From: Misgurnus anguillicaudatus
Lineage: Eukaryota; Chordata; Actinopteri; Cypriniformes; Cobitidae
NCBI RefSeq assembly: GCF_027580225.2
Contig: NC_073359.2
Span: 13,075,001-13,139,000, forward strand
Length of the DNA stretch: 64,000 bases
Direction: 5' to 3'
This document shows positions 22,330 to 34,197 of the stretch, piece by piece. How positions within the stretch are numbered: the first letter of the stretch is position 1; the number at the start of each line of letters is the position of its first letter. A model generated the notes under the pieces. It searched no databases and was not told the DNA's origin. It saw only the letters and a program-made list of their open reading frames with translations. A program made the position numbers and the translations under genes.

Positions 22330-23090
22330 TATAAATGTATTCTTGATTTCATTCTGAGTTTTTCTCTTCTCCCACACACCTGTGTCAGAACCGATCCATT
22401 CAGGTACTCACTTGTGTTAACTGGAGTGTTAACTCCAGAGAAACCGTTGTTTACATCAAAGCTTTGTATTTGTGTTCTAACTCTTTATTTCTTCAAATGT
22501 TTTGTGCCGTGTGAGGTCCTGGAAATCCACTTTGTGACGGTGTTTGAAGTCTGCTTATTTAGTGATGACTAAAAATGCCAAGCACAATTTTTCACAGAAT
22601 AAATAGACATGAAACATAAAATAGCAGAACGTGCTCAGGGCAGCAGAGCAAATAAATGCCACTTCATATAACAACTGCAGTGAGAAGACATTGTAGAGTT
22701 AAACTGATGCCAGTGTTTGTTTTACTTACTAAAAGCTTGCCTGATTGACAGATAACTGTTATGCTTATTATGCAGTGTATCACATTAAACAATTTAGACA
22801 ATGAAACATAAAAGGATATTTTTCTTAACAATCAAGGTCCTTTGGGGGGTGGGTAAATAGTGATTTTTTTTAAGGTTTGATTGTGTTTATGGAGTACCGT
22901 GTTCATGCTTTGTTAAAAAAAAAACATTTTTCATATATTTTACCTATCATAAAATTGACATATCGCTAAGCCACGCCCCACTTAGTTACTGCTTCGAACT
23001 AGGACAAACAAAAGGTTGCTAACGGTTATACAATAGGAGCTGTCAGTTTGAAAACCTTGTCACAGGATGTTTTTGATATAATTGTCATGA
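22330..23090. other. No gene seen
   Basis: AT-rich DNA. A plus-strand frame of 85 codons from 22315 has no domain that I recognise. Block 22960-23060 (AAGCCACGCCCCACTTAG) resembles 25140-25160 in inverse and is probably a repeat piece. Confidence 0.4.
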
Positions 23091-23092
23091 AC

Positions 23093-23528
23093 ATTCAAGA
23101 ACAGAACCCAAATGCAGGTGACAGATGAACACTCAGACTTTAATTGACACTAACCAAGAAAACAAAAACCCATGAGAGGGCAAAACAACAAGACTAGATT
23201 AACAAAACATAAAACAGACTAGACTAACTTGACTTAATAAACTTGACTCAAAACTTAACATTGAACTTGACTAATACAAACTTGATTTATACAGAGTTCA
23301 TACAAAGGGTACAATGACCAGAGGCTTACAAAACGAAAGAGCACATGACAGCCAACACAAGGGGATTATATAAGGGAGCAAATCAAGAAGGGGACAGGTG
23401 ACATGAATCAAACAATAACAAGGTGATTAAAGAGGAGACAAGGAGGCGGGGTCAGGGGACGAGACAAGGCACATGGACAGAATAAACAAAGCCAGTGCCT
23501 TCACACAAAACATGGGACTTAAATGACA
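23093..23528 (-). repeat. LTR-like repeat, about 436 bp
   Basis: Begins TGTCATGA and ends ATGACA on the plus strand, like the LTRs at 39096-39415 and 58710-59025. On the minus strand it has a TATATAA-like box (around 23370) and an AAT-rich 3' part. The interior has TTGACTTAATAAACTTGACT-type internal repeats. Flanking 5-mers do not match, so it may be an old solo LTR or another repeat class. Confidence 0.4.
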
Positions 23529-23529
23529 C

Positions 23530-24023
23530 AAAGGGATATTTTTTTAATATAAATATGATGGGAAACAAGATTAATTTGGATGTGAGGGTTTACATATTAC
23601 AATGCAAGCGGGTGAAGCCTCATTTTATGGTCGTCATGATCACAGATGACATAAGGATTAATGCTGTTCATGTACCGCAGGGTAAGATTTATTTTAAATG
23701 ACATTTAAACAGTTTAATATGGAGAGGCAGTGAACTTAAGCTAACGTTAGGACAAGCTATCTAATTTATTGAGGCAAGGCTGTTTTAGTACGTAATGATT
23801 GCAATTAAATAAGTTTGGGTGATAGATTAAAGCATTGTTCCTTTGACTTACCTTAGAACAAATGTATACAATCTTGTTGATTTTAACATTACGTGGCATG
23901 TTGCTCTGTTTTGTTTGGGTTTAAAACATGGAATAAAATTGTATTGCCCATCCTCCCAAGATACCTGGGATTAGTGTTATAAGTACCCCAGCACATTGTT
24001 TTACCATTTTGGCAACAAACACA
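23530..24023. other. No gene seen
   Basis: A 68-codon plus frame (23495-23701) overlaps the end of the LTR-like repeat and is not convincing. The rest is AT-rich. Confidence 0.4.
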
Positions 24024-25019
24024 ATGGCCCCTATTTTAACAATCTAAGTGTATTGTCTAAACGGGCATGTCCGGTTCCACTTTTGCTAATTTAACAACGG
24101 GAAAAATAATTTATGCGCCAAGCGCACAGCCTATATGGGTTGTTCCAATTCTCGTAATGAGTAATGGGTGTGTTTTGGGCGTAACTTGCAATAAACCAAT
24201 GAGAGTCTCATCTCTCATCCCCTGAATTTGCACCTGAATTTGTAAACGGAGGAAGACGACGAATGATAGCCTACATGATCTGTGTTATCTCAAAAAATAA
24301 TTTACAAATATGCAAAAAAGGTTTGTACTGTAAGAATACTTTTATTTGTAACAAACAAGAGATAAAGAATTTACAAACGTGTGGAGAGCCGTCAGCATGC
24401 GGACAGCACCGTGAGTGCTTTGAAAAGCATTACTTAAAAAAGGTTCTCATCTCATCATATCCACAGGTACAAAGTCATCATATGCAATAAATCCGTAGGT
24501 AGCATTACAAAAAAAAATCATTTAAAAATATATGTAATATTTTGCATTTGTTTAAAGCAAAACATTTAATTACTTACCAGGCTACAGGTGAAGCTGTTCT
24601 TTACGCCTTCTAACATCTCATAATCGGTCCTCATTTATGTCCAAGAGGCTCAAAATAATCTTTTACATTTTAATCCTTTGATTTGTCATATTTTAAACTG
24701 TTTATGTACTGCTGCGCATCCATGTGATAAGCAAACACGCGTTGTTGTCCCGTTTATAGACGCATATTACTAACGCGCTCATTAAATAACAAAAACAATA
24801 GTGCGGCATTGACTTTAGACCAGGTTTTTTTTGTCTATTTTATTTGACTCAAAATAGCAACGCGCCAACAATGCGCCTGAACATACCTCGTTTTCAGACC
24901 AGAACGCCAATGGGCACAAAATTTGGCCAAAATGCATTTGCTATTTAAACAACGTGGCACTAAACATGAAAATGATAATTGCCCCGGGTTGAAACTAGCA
25001 ACTTGCGTCGAGCCCAATA
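24024..25019. repeat. Dispersed cyprinid repeat starting GGCCCCTATTTTAAC
   Basis: The opening (GGCCCCTATTTTAACAATCT, then GGGCATGTCCGG, GAGTAATGGGTGTGTTTTGG and AAACCAATGAGAGTCTCAT) matches my memory of a widespread fish non-autonomous DNA element. The expected mirror end is too diverged to identify, though GGGTTGAAACTAGCAACTTG near 24980 may belong to it. No ORF of note. Confidence 0.5.
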
Positions 25020-25079
25020 AAATCAATGTAAGCTAATGATTTTACAATGCTTTTCTATGGCACTGAAACCCACAGTTGT

Positions 25080-25465
25080 CTGAGTTCCGGTCCCAGTGCA
25101 ACTGATACTCAACTGCCATTGGCTCATCTGCGTTCAAGGGGTGGGGCTTAGCGATAGTAAATTCTGCACTGCTGTTTCCATCCTTATAAAACATGGTGTT
25201 TAGTTCCTGGGTCTATGAAGCCCCTCCCTCAGAAATACACTATATGCTTAGATTGGTTAGCTGGCCCAGTGTATTGCGATTGATTGTCTGGAAAAGCCTC
25301 CTTTGCTGCGTGTTCCCAGGGGCAGGGTTTATACATTTTGGGGATAGTGATATCACTATATGTGGTCCGTCTGTTCCGTTGCAGATGCTGATGCAGTGCT
25401 GCGATCGTTTCCGGACCGAGTCTATTTTTGCTGTACTGAACGCAAACTGCACGCGCTGAATTAAA
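25080..25465. repeat. Repeat block with ATTGG motifs
   Basis: Contains CTATGAAGCCCCTCCCTCAG, ATTGGTTAGCTGGCCCAGTG and ATTGCGATTGATTG, motifs also seen in pieces at 16740-16790 and 38320-38360 (GATTGGTCAAGCTGCCCCAG). TTAA follows at 25461-25464. Open frames on both strands are by-products and no protein family is recognised. Confidence 0.45.
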
Positions 25466-25544
25466 GTGATAGCGCATGTTTAGTCTTTAAAATGAACATG
25501 GATTGACACAAATGCAGCAGTTTCTGCATAGTATTGCAGCATAG

Positions 25545-25720
25545 TATTATTTTTCCTACTATCGAAGTGAATGGCGTCCACGAATGGTTTGGTTACAAAC
25601 ATTTCTCAAAATATATTCCTTTGTGTTCATCAAAACAAAAACAAAATATACAGGTTTGTAACAACATGAGCAACATGAGTAAATGATGACAGAATTTACA
25701 TTTTTGGGTGAACTATCCCT
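25545..25720. repeat. Half copy of Angel-like foldback element
   Basis: Ends GGGTGAACTATCCCT followed by TTAA, the inverted form of the AGGGATAGTTTACCC start at 46463. It contains CAAACATTTCTCAAAATAT and TGATGACAGAATTTACAT. The opposite arm is missing. Confidence 0.7.
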
Positions 25721-26058
25721 TTAAATGTGTACATTTATTAATGCAGAACAGATGATAATACCCACTATGTTCACTTAGTTTACTGTATGACTGCCATGCT
25801 GTAATGACATAATCTGGTACAAGGAGCTAAGTTTTAAATAGACTTCCTCATGTTACAATGTGTTAACGTTTTTGTTTTGGTTTTTTACACAAAGGCGTTG
25901 CTGTTATCGTGGCTGACTAACACTGTAAATGAGACGTGCATTACACTGCTACTGTATGAAAACATTCAATGAGCGAGTTGCCCGAGGGTGTTGATTTAAT
26001 GACATAGGAGTTCTCACGCGTGCATTAATCAGACCTACCTCATGATGTGATTCATTAC

Positions 26059-26164
26059 CAGAGTTTCCAGGATGTCTGACCACTTCCTATATGTTTGATC
26101 AACTTCCACGGCCTCAAAGCCTTTCCAAACATCCTCTTCTGGATCAGCACTTACAAAAAATGCC
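26059..26164 (-). other. Exon-like block, unidentified protein
   Basis: On the minus strand a TAATACAG acceptor-like site at about 26166-26165 precedes an open stretch reading AFFVSADPEEDVWKGF and EAVEVDQTYRKWSDILETL, then CTG|GTAATG as a donor at 26058-26053. Codon composition is coding-like (acidic and aromatic residues balanced) and differs from the AT-rich surroundings. Splice sites at both ends give a 106-bp exon with first-base carry-over. I do not recognise the protein. It could be a host exon or a relic of an element gene. Confidence 0.35.
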
Positions 26165-26169
26165 CTGTA

Positions 26170-26800
26170 TTACACTCTGCATCCCTATGACCTATATACT
26201 GTAAGAAATACTGCATAGTGAGATTCCAGACTTAAAACATACTACTGTATTTACATTTCATCTGACAGAAACAGTACACCTGAAGTAAATTATCAAGGAC
26301 TTTATACAGTAAATAGCCCTGTAATATCCATTTCCACTGACGGATGCATGTCTAATCTAAACCTTTTTCACCTAGTTTCAGCTTAGACGAGGTGGGAAAT
26401 TGGTTATGCAAGAGTAGTTAACATGCTGGCCTCAAACCAAAACACGGGATTATACTGGAGCTACATACAGTTTTCAAAACAGCATAAATTCTGGCTAGAC
26501 TGATGCATTTTTATATGTTATACATTTAAATAACAAATGCCATTTAAAAAAAAAAAACGAGTTACTGCCAAAATCAGTATTATATCAGGTCAGTATTAAA
26601 AAGTATATTCTTAATTTTATGCAAAATCCATTTACAAATTACAGCGCAACATTCATGCATTGTAAACAAACAATGGCCGCGCGTTAAGTACACAGAATCC
26701 TAGTTTTTCTCATCTACTTTGTACTTCGTGATCAACAAACAAACAAAAACAAAATAATACTTTAATGGCATTGATAAACCTGTGGTGGTTTTCTGTGACG
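26170..26800. other. No gene or clear repeat seen
   Basis: AT-rich DNA including an A12 run near 26546. Nothing recognisable. Confidence 0.45.
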
Positions 26801-26984
26801 GGAAAGAAACCATCAACATCTAATAATTTACGCGAGAGGCACTCGGGAGCCAGTTGCTTATTCTTCCAGCATGAAGCCCCCAACATTGACCCCAGGGATC
26901 TTATGAAAAACTTTAAATAGTTTTACTCAGAGTCAACGAAATTCGAGCAGGACCAAAACATTTTACAGCTGATCGCTGTGAAAA

Positions 26985-27037
26985 ATGTTAAACGACGACG
27001 TCCCAAGTTATAACCGCAACAATGACTATATGACAAA
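26985..27037 (+). other. Possible first coding exon
   Basis: An ATG with A at -3 (GAAAAATGT) opens the frame MLNDDVPSYNRNNDYMTK, and the codon for the last Lys is interrupted by a strong donor, AAA|GTAAGT, at 27038. The preceding 200 bases (26800-26984) are GC-richer and free of recognised repeats, as a 5' UTR would be. No compatible following exon was found: nearby acceptor-like sites at 27837 and 28460 give stops after a phase-2 join. A host gene with a long first intron is possible but unproven. Confidence 0.3.
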
Positions 27038-27039
27038 GT

Positions 27040-28728
27040 AAGTGTTTTGGTTAGCCTAATGCCATTAATGTTTATTTTTTAAATCCGTGTATACCACTGT
27101 TAACTAAATGAATATAACATGGCAAAGATGAATGCACATTTATATATTGATTCAATAGATTTATAGCATTTTGGAAAAAAAACTTGTCATGGACTAATTG
27201 CATTTTGTGTAAAAAGTAATTTGTTTTTTATAATAAATCTTTGAAAATCAAGTTATGGATTAGAATTTTTTATGTTTTTATAACCTAAAGATGCTGTGTG
27301 AACGTTTGTAAAAGAAAATAGTGGTTTTCTCCTCTCACTTTTTTGGTATAGAAAACACGTTTTTACCAAAATTAGTCAAAATGGATTTATTGCATTTTGG
27401 AACCAAACTTCTCACTTACAGTAACTCTGGATGTGAACTTACACTCTCAAAACTATAAGCCTCAAATAAATACTGTGTTTATTTGATGGCAGGTTATGTG
27501 GTAATATAGTTAGTCATGTTGTTTACTGGGCTCTGAGGTCAGTGGAAATGCAGACTCTGAGTCAGTCAATGCAAAGTGATGCTATAGGCCTCCAGTTTAT
27601 TTTTGAAACACTGCAAAACAACTTCATTCACAAATTTCCACTCCAGCAGAATTTGTTTTATTTCCTAAAATACTATGAATTTTATTTGTTGTATTTTTAA
27701 CTGCAAAGTATAAACTGTTTAAGAAACTGACTGATTACGATCAACTTGTGATGTCAAAAAGATGCTAAATTAAATTACTTTTGATGTCTTTGACATGTAA
27801 ACAAACATAGACATACACCTTGTTTGTTTGTGGACAGATTAGCCAACGGCTCAGATTAGTGGAAAACCAGCCCGGATATGATGCCATTATGATCCTATTT
27901 CAGTGGAAAAGGTCTAGTAATCTGTATTTGAAGGGGGAAAGTTACAGTATTTGTCTTTGTCTCTTTGTTAATATGATCAAAAAGTGGGCTACTGGAAGCT
28001 CTGTGTGCATCTAAAATTAGCAGCCACTGATTTGTTAGGGTTGGAAATTTGCAAATAAATTCCTGCGGTCGTACAACTTGCAGAAGGACGAGTCTCTACC
28101 TCTGTGTGAGGTGAGAGAGTCAAGCACCACTTACTGATGAAATCTGACTTCACAGCGTTCATATAACTCCATTACTCTAAAACATTAACAATTCAAGGGC
28201 AGCTTGGTTTAGCTCACTAAGCCCAGACAGAATCATATTCAGACGAAAATTAATAAAAGTGCGAGAATGGTGGAAACTTTCTTTGCTGACATCTGTCGGG
28301 GTAAAGGAAGAAACATAACATCCTCCTATACCGAACTGATCATATCTTAATCTGACACGTATAATCGTTTTTAGCTAAGGTCGACAGGTTTCATAAGGAA
28401 ACATTTTACCTCAGAACCACAGACGTGCGTGTTAAGACCAATGTGGTTTCTTTTCACAGAAGAAGCTGCCCCCAGTGGGCTGGGCTGGTTCTGCATGGAT
28501 GAAACGTAGAGGAAGGGAGCGTCGCAGCAGCTGCTTTCATGTGTCTTATCTCAAGCAGCGAGATGTCTTTCAGGGTAAAGGTGATGGTGGGCGTTAGCTT
28601 ATCACACCCTTTTGTTCTTTTGTTTGCCCTTGATCTGTTGTGGAAAATAGTTCCCTAAAAAAGACTCTATCTCAGAGTAAGATATCTGCTCATAAACTAT
28701 TTTAAACTGAATAAGGTTGGATTTTTAG
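27040..28728. other. Low-repeat region, no gene supported
   Basis: No foldback, TSD-bounded or tandem element was seen. A block at 28440-28600 is GC-richer with a TTTTCACAG acceptor-like start (28450-28461), but the following frames close quickly. If the ATG block at 26985 is real, this would be its first intron. Confidence 0.35.
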
Positions 28729-29008
28729 TACACTCTTAAGAAAAAAGGTTCTTCAAAGGTTCTGAAACGATGGTAAAGGTTCTATATAGAACCATAGCTT
28801 ACTGAAGAACCATTTTTTGCTGAAATGGTTCTTTGTCTTGGCAAAAGGGTTCTTTATTTCCCTCCTTTTTTGATTTTAAATTTAGTCAGTTATTATCAAG
28901 CTGCCTCTTGATTATTTTCACCTGTAAAAGCCCTGAATCATCAGTCCTGCTGAACCGCCAGCAGATTAACATCACAAGCAGGTAAGAGAGTAAAATAATC
29001 ATCATTTA

Positions 29009-31560
29009 CTGTTAAAAACATTTTGAAAATCGAAGTTTTGTGTGTTCTTATTGTAATTTATTTATTTTATAACAGGTAAACGTTATACTGTAAGCTTCAT
29101 TCACTTTAAAGCAGGTAAGCTTCATACTGTTTTAAATGATAGGAGACTCTACTTTAACAATGACTTAGGATAATGATTTGTTAAAGTGTTATAAAGCATA
29201 TACTGTACATGTATATTGTACATTAAGTTTATTAAACTAATTATCAGAAGTATGTGGTACATCATGTGTTTCGTTTTTTTATTGATATTTCAGAGTTTTT
29301 GTATGTGAGGTAATCTTACTGGGAATGAAGGCAGTGCGTATGATCGCTTGATATAGACACATTCTATTTTTAAAGGTGATGTATGCATGTTACTTTCAAT
29401 CCTGGCATTAAAATAAATATATTTTCTGTTTAAACATTTTGCAAAATTGAGGTTTTGCGTGTTTTTGATGTACTTTATTTATTTTATAACAGGTCAACAT
29501 ACTGTAAGCTTCATTCCCTTTAAAGCAGGTAATCTTCATATTGTTTTAAATGATATATTTCAGGGACTCTGCTTTAACAATGACTTAGGATAATGATTTG
29601 TTATAGTGTTTGTTATAAAGCATATACATTGTAGCAAATGGCTCGGAGTCAGATTGAGGCCATTTGGCGTCTGGATCGTAAACAGCCCTAAAATTGTGAC
29701 TTTAGATAACCCTGTGTCCTGATAACACAATCACCCAGATATCTACCACCTATCAAGGCTGTAAAGTGGGCGACAATTAAAACAAATGCAGTCTTCAAAG
29801 GAATTCCACCATTCTGACCATTGCCAGAGACACAGCAGGGGGCACAGACGATATGTCTGTGATGAAACCACATTTAAAGATCACAATGAGCTGTTTAAAT
29901 GTATATATATGTTATATCCCTTTACTGCATGATCATGTATGTGTGATGTAACTGTGTGTTAACACTTTAGTTAGATTTTGTTCACTGTAGCATGGTTCAT
30001 ATCTTAGGTATGAAATTATTATTCAACGTGATCTTAAACCCATGTCTTGTCTAGTATCAAATTAATCTACTCTTTATTTCCCAATCATTTCTATGTATCA
30101 TATTACCATAAGCCGCATCAATGTCATTTAGTATCGATTTGAAGAGTTATGGAAACAAAGTTTTATCATTATGCAATTACGCAAATGTGATGTCTGAAAG
30201 AACAAAGGCTTGTTTACCCGCGCGACCGAACACATCACACATTGGTCATACACCCAAAATGGGCTGGGCGTGTGAAGGGTCAAAACGGCCTATCGCCCAA
30301 GCCATCATTGCTCTTTGCTCATTTTGCTCAATAGCTCAGTTTTACTCAATCTCTCTATCGCTGAATCGTTCAGTTCACTCATGAGCGCCCAGTCGCCCGG
30401 TTACTCAGGTAACCCGTCAGCGCAGTTTGGAAACTCGCTGAGACTCACCCAGAGTCCCTCGGATTCATCATCTTTTCTCTGAGCCCTGTCTCTTCAGGAC
30501 AGTCTTTCCTGGCTTTGCGCTAGAGTTCGGAAAACCCCGCGGACCAATCCGCCCTACGAAACAACTTAACGGACTTCCATCTTAAACGAACACACCTGGA
30601 TTCTCTCTCTCTCTCTCCTTGCTCGCACCGCGAGCATAAGAAACTTCGCACCGCAACACAAAGAGCCAAACGCAAGTATAAACTCGTTTTACTCGCTGAT
30701 GTTCAAGCTTTACCCCTTATGAAAATTAAGGCGATCCTTAGAGATTATCCGATGGTTTGTTCAGATGTTAAGCAATAGTGCTATTGCCAATCTTTTATTC
30801 TCTCTAGCTATTTTCAATCTTTTCTTTCTCATCTATGTTTTATGTTAGTGTATGTGTGTATGTTTAGTTAGTCGTTATGTGTACTTCATTTTATAGTTAA
30901 TAAACCGGTTTGCATTTTCACAATTGAATTGTTTCTGTGTTCAATGCTCATGAAAGTAAAGTCACTATTTCTGCCTTTTGATCCAGCTACACGCGGCGAG
31001 TAGCACTCTATATCAGTGAGAAGGTTAATTTTAAAGGCCATGAAATTAACATTCCTTAGACGTTAATATACGATTATGGATATATGTCTTCGGTGGACGA
31101 ACATATTAATTAATTGTTATTATTAATTCTGCTACGCCAGGTAAAACCTGATAAACTTGTATAATTAATTACAGTTAATTATACATAATATTCCCTTTTG
31201 AGATAAAATCTAAGATTCCCTTGGGAATCCCCGTAGTGTTTCGGTCGGAGGTTCATAGTGTTTCAAATAACGTTATTTCCCTCCTCCCGCATGAATTCGC
31301 TACAACATGTATATTTTACATTAAGTTTATTAAACTAATTATGGAAAGAATGTGGTACAACATGTGTTTAGTTTTTTTTATTGATATTTCAGAGTTTTCA
31401 TATGCGAGGTAATCTTGCTTATGCTGGGAGTGAAGGCAGTGCGTATGACCGCTTGATATGAAAGACACATCCTGTTTTTAAAGGTGATGTATGCATGTTA
31501 CTTTCAATGCTGACATTAAAATAATAGTTATTTACTGTTTAAACATTTTGGAAATTATGT
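29009..31560. repeat. Tandem repeat units of about 420 bp inside the TA element
   Basis: Unit 1 is 29009-29425. Unit 2 is 29426-31534, interrupted by the solo LTR (about 430 bp without it). A third partial unit starts near 31535. The units share TTTATAACAGGT, TGTAAGCTTCATTC, TGACTTAGGATAATGATTTG, AAGGCAGTGCGTATGA and AAAGGTGATGTATGCATGTT. They differ by substitutions and small indels. Confidence 0.85.
29630..31304 (+). mobile_element. Solo LTR, 1,675 bp, retrovirus- or gypsy-like
   Basis: Begins TGTAGCAAAT and ends GAATTCGCTACA, giving TGTAGC...GCTACA ends. The flanking direct repeat is ACAT at 29626-29629 and 31305-31308. Comparison with the uninterrupted repeat unit confirms that one ACAT was present before insertion. 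A poly(A) signal AATAAA lies at 30899-30904. A (CT)n run lies at about 30604-30617. No primer site, gag, pol or env is present, and the 87-codon frame at 30121 is not recognised. It is most simply a solo LTR left by recombination between the two LTRs of a long-LTR element. Confidence 0.75.
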
Positions 31561-32740
31561 GTGTGATCTTGTGGCACATTTACTTGTGATAACAGAATTA
31601 TTTTTGTCTATCTGTTGTAGGTGGATCATGAGTGAAGCTCTGGAGGTCTGCCATTGGCTTGATAACAGTGGTTTATGTGAATTGAGTGAATTCAATTTAT
31701 AAATAAATCTTTCACCAAGCATTCACCTATTTACTGACAAAACAGGTATCTTGAGCAGAATCATATTAAAAATTCTGTCAAATCATGTCCTGCGTCTCAA
31801 GATCAACATGACAATAGCAGACCATTTCTTATCTTACTCTTATCTGACTAAATGTTCAGCATCATTGCAACAAAACAAAGAACATTGGATGGAGTATTGG
31901 ATGATCCCGTAAAGAAAATAATATGGACTTTTTTGGTGAGATTCTACAAAGATTGACACAATCCTATTGACTTTTATTTTTACAGTTAATAATGCATTAT
32001 AAACATCCCATTCATTTGTATTCTATGTCATTGATCTGTTTGTGCTAAAGTGTTTACATCTGAATGTAATGTCAATAATATGTTAATATTCAGGATTTAT
32101 TATCATTTGCATGTTTTGATGTTGATGTCATCATTTTATTGATTTCATGTAATTGTTGTCTATTTAAAATGATTTTAATTTCCAAATTTGATTGTTAATT
32201 TATTTAATATTGAAGCTGTTATTTAATCCATATCTTATTTGAGTAGTGATTTGTTATATTTGCATAATAATTAATATATTTATTCTGATTGTGATTTTAA
32301 TGCACATATTTATTATTGTATGACACCTCATGTAATGAAAAAGTGAAAATAAAAGTATGTTCTGATGTCTTGCAATTCTGTTTTTAAACTTTTAAACCTT
32401 ATAAAGTGCTATAAATAAGAAAAAACAAATAAAAAAATAATCCTCCTAACTGCTGATAAATGAAAGGGTTCTTTATAGCACCACTGAGGTTCTATTTAGC
32501 ACTTTTTCAAGGCAAGGTTCTATATAGAACCATCTAAAAAAGGGTTCTATATAGTACCAGAAAGGGTGCTGCTATTGTTACAAGCTGAAGAACCCTTATT
32601 TGGTACTATATAGAACCATTTTTCTTAAGAGTGTAGTATTGTTTGCTCAGTAAAGAGAAGTCCATAATCCTAAATGCCATCTATATTTTGCCATGTAACT
32701 TCTGCAAAGTTTTGCTAGTGGCTATTTTCTCAAATAACTA

Positions 32741-33239
32741 CCCAGTCTCACGAGGTTTCGTGATATAATCACATAATTTTTTTTCTTTTTATCGTGATAT
32801 TATTACAAATTTCTGCATTTTTTCGTGATCGTATAACAAATTCCTGTTTTCGTGTGATTATCACATATTGGTTACTCAACTGCTTTTTCCTATTTTTAAA
32901 CCATTGTTGCTTCGGTTTAGGGTTAGATTTGGTGCTTGGATTAGAATGTCACTTTATATATTGGTTTATACTACTTTTTCTGATTTTTTTTATATGTTGC
33001 CTGGCATTAGGGTTAGAGTTGGGTTTGGGTAGGGATGTCATTTTATGTAAATCTAACCCTAAATCGAAGTGACAATGGTCAGAAAATAGGACAAAACAGT
33101 TGAGTAACCAATACGTGATAATCACACAAAAACAGGAATTCGTTATACGATCACGAAAAAACACGGAAATTCAGGATAATATCACGAAAAAAGAATCAAA
33201 AAATTGCGTGACTATATAACGAAATTTTGTGAGACTGGG
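32741..33239. mobile_element. Foldback element with CCCAGTCTCACGA ends
   Basis: CCCAGTCTCACGAGGTTTCG at left matches the inverse of the right end (CGAAATTTTGTGAGACTGGG). Arms extend inwards through TTTTTCGTGATCGTATAAC and GTGATTATCACATATTGG on one side and their mirrors on the other. Around the centre are GGTTTAGGGTTAGA and TCTAACCCTAAA. No TSD could be fixed. It is related in style to 262-575. Confidence 0.75.
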
Positions 33240-33244
33240 CTGCA

Positions 33245-34185
33245 AATAATCAAGCTAGCAATTTTGCTTGTTTTGTTTCAATAAATGGGCTTGGCTCACT
33301 TAGGGCCACCAAGTAACATCCTAGCAACCACATAGCAGCATTACCATTTTAGTATTAATAAAAAAGTTTATAAAGAGAAAACAAATGCAATTTGTTGGTA
33401 TTTCTTATTATTTGGCAGATTGTTTCTAACCAAAGCTAATGTTGAAGTATAAGAACTCTGAAGCTGATGTTTCTGTGCTTATTTAATCTGTAGCAGCATA
33501 GATTGACTACAGTGGAGGCTATTTCACTCTTTCAGAGAATGACCCATTCTACAGGATGGATGACATTAGTTAAGGGGAGGCAACAATTAGTACGAGCAAT
33601 TAACCTTTAGGAAGACACCAATCTAGTAAAAGGAGAAATGAAAAATGTCCATTCACCGATATAAATCCCATATATTGCGTAAACCTCATTTAACATTGTC
33701 TCAGTAAAATTAATACATGCACAGTATGTGGTGAATCAGGGTGAGTGAGACACAAAATGACTTAGCATAGCCATCTACTGTAGCCACCAGCCTATCATAA
33801 AGACATGGGGATAGAATCTTTTAATTTGGGTGAGTAGACAACCACCCAAAAGATTTTAGAAAACACCCCAAACATCTAAAAAACCCGTAAGCACCACCAG
33901 GGACGGATTGGCAATCTGTGCGTTCTGGAAAAGTCAACACAGGGTTGTCGCCCGGCCATCAGCAAAAAAAGTCTAATAACGCAATATGAACAGCCAACAG
34001 CAGGGGCACTCATACGATTACTTATATGCTGCTACATGTAAAAAAAAACCGAGGAAGAAGAGTCGGCCTACTAGCCGTGATTGGTCCACGGATTCCCGGA
34101 ATTCGTGAGCCTGAATTCGCGAGCCTGAGCATCCACCGCCTGGTCATGATGAGGGACAGACAGAGTTAACTTCACATCAGCAAGA
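33245..34185. other. No gene seen
   Basis: AT-rich DNA. Block 33898-34000 (GGGACGGATTGGCAATCTGTG) looks like a dispersed repeat fragment. Confidence 0.4.
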
Positions 34186-34197
34186 GGTCCTGTAAGT

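Larger units (their letters stand above)
28731..32633. mobile_element. TA-flanked element of 3.9 kb (Tc1/mariner-type ends)
   Basis: The left end CACTCTTAAGAAAAAAGG and the right end CCATTTTTCTTAAGAGTG are inverted repeats, with TA on each outer side (28729-28730, 32634-32635). Both ends carry clusters of AGGTTCTATATAGAACC and GGTTCTTTA palindromes (28741-28855 and 32465-32620). I recall this terminus from very short fish MITEs, so 3.9 kb is unusual. The extra length comes from tandem repeats and a solo LTR inside. No transposase ORF was found. Confidence 0.6.

Noticed and set aside
23093..23528. Solo LTR with certainty
   Set aside because: TG...CA ends are present, but the flanking 5-mers differ and no sister LTR was found, so it stays at low confidence.
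27837..27910. Second exon following the ATG block at 26985
   Set aside because: The acceptor-like GACAG is present, but after joining in the required phase a stop codon follows within seven codons.
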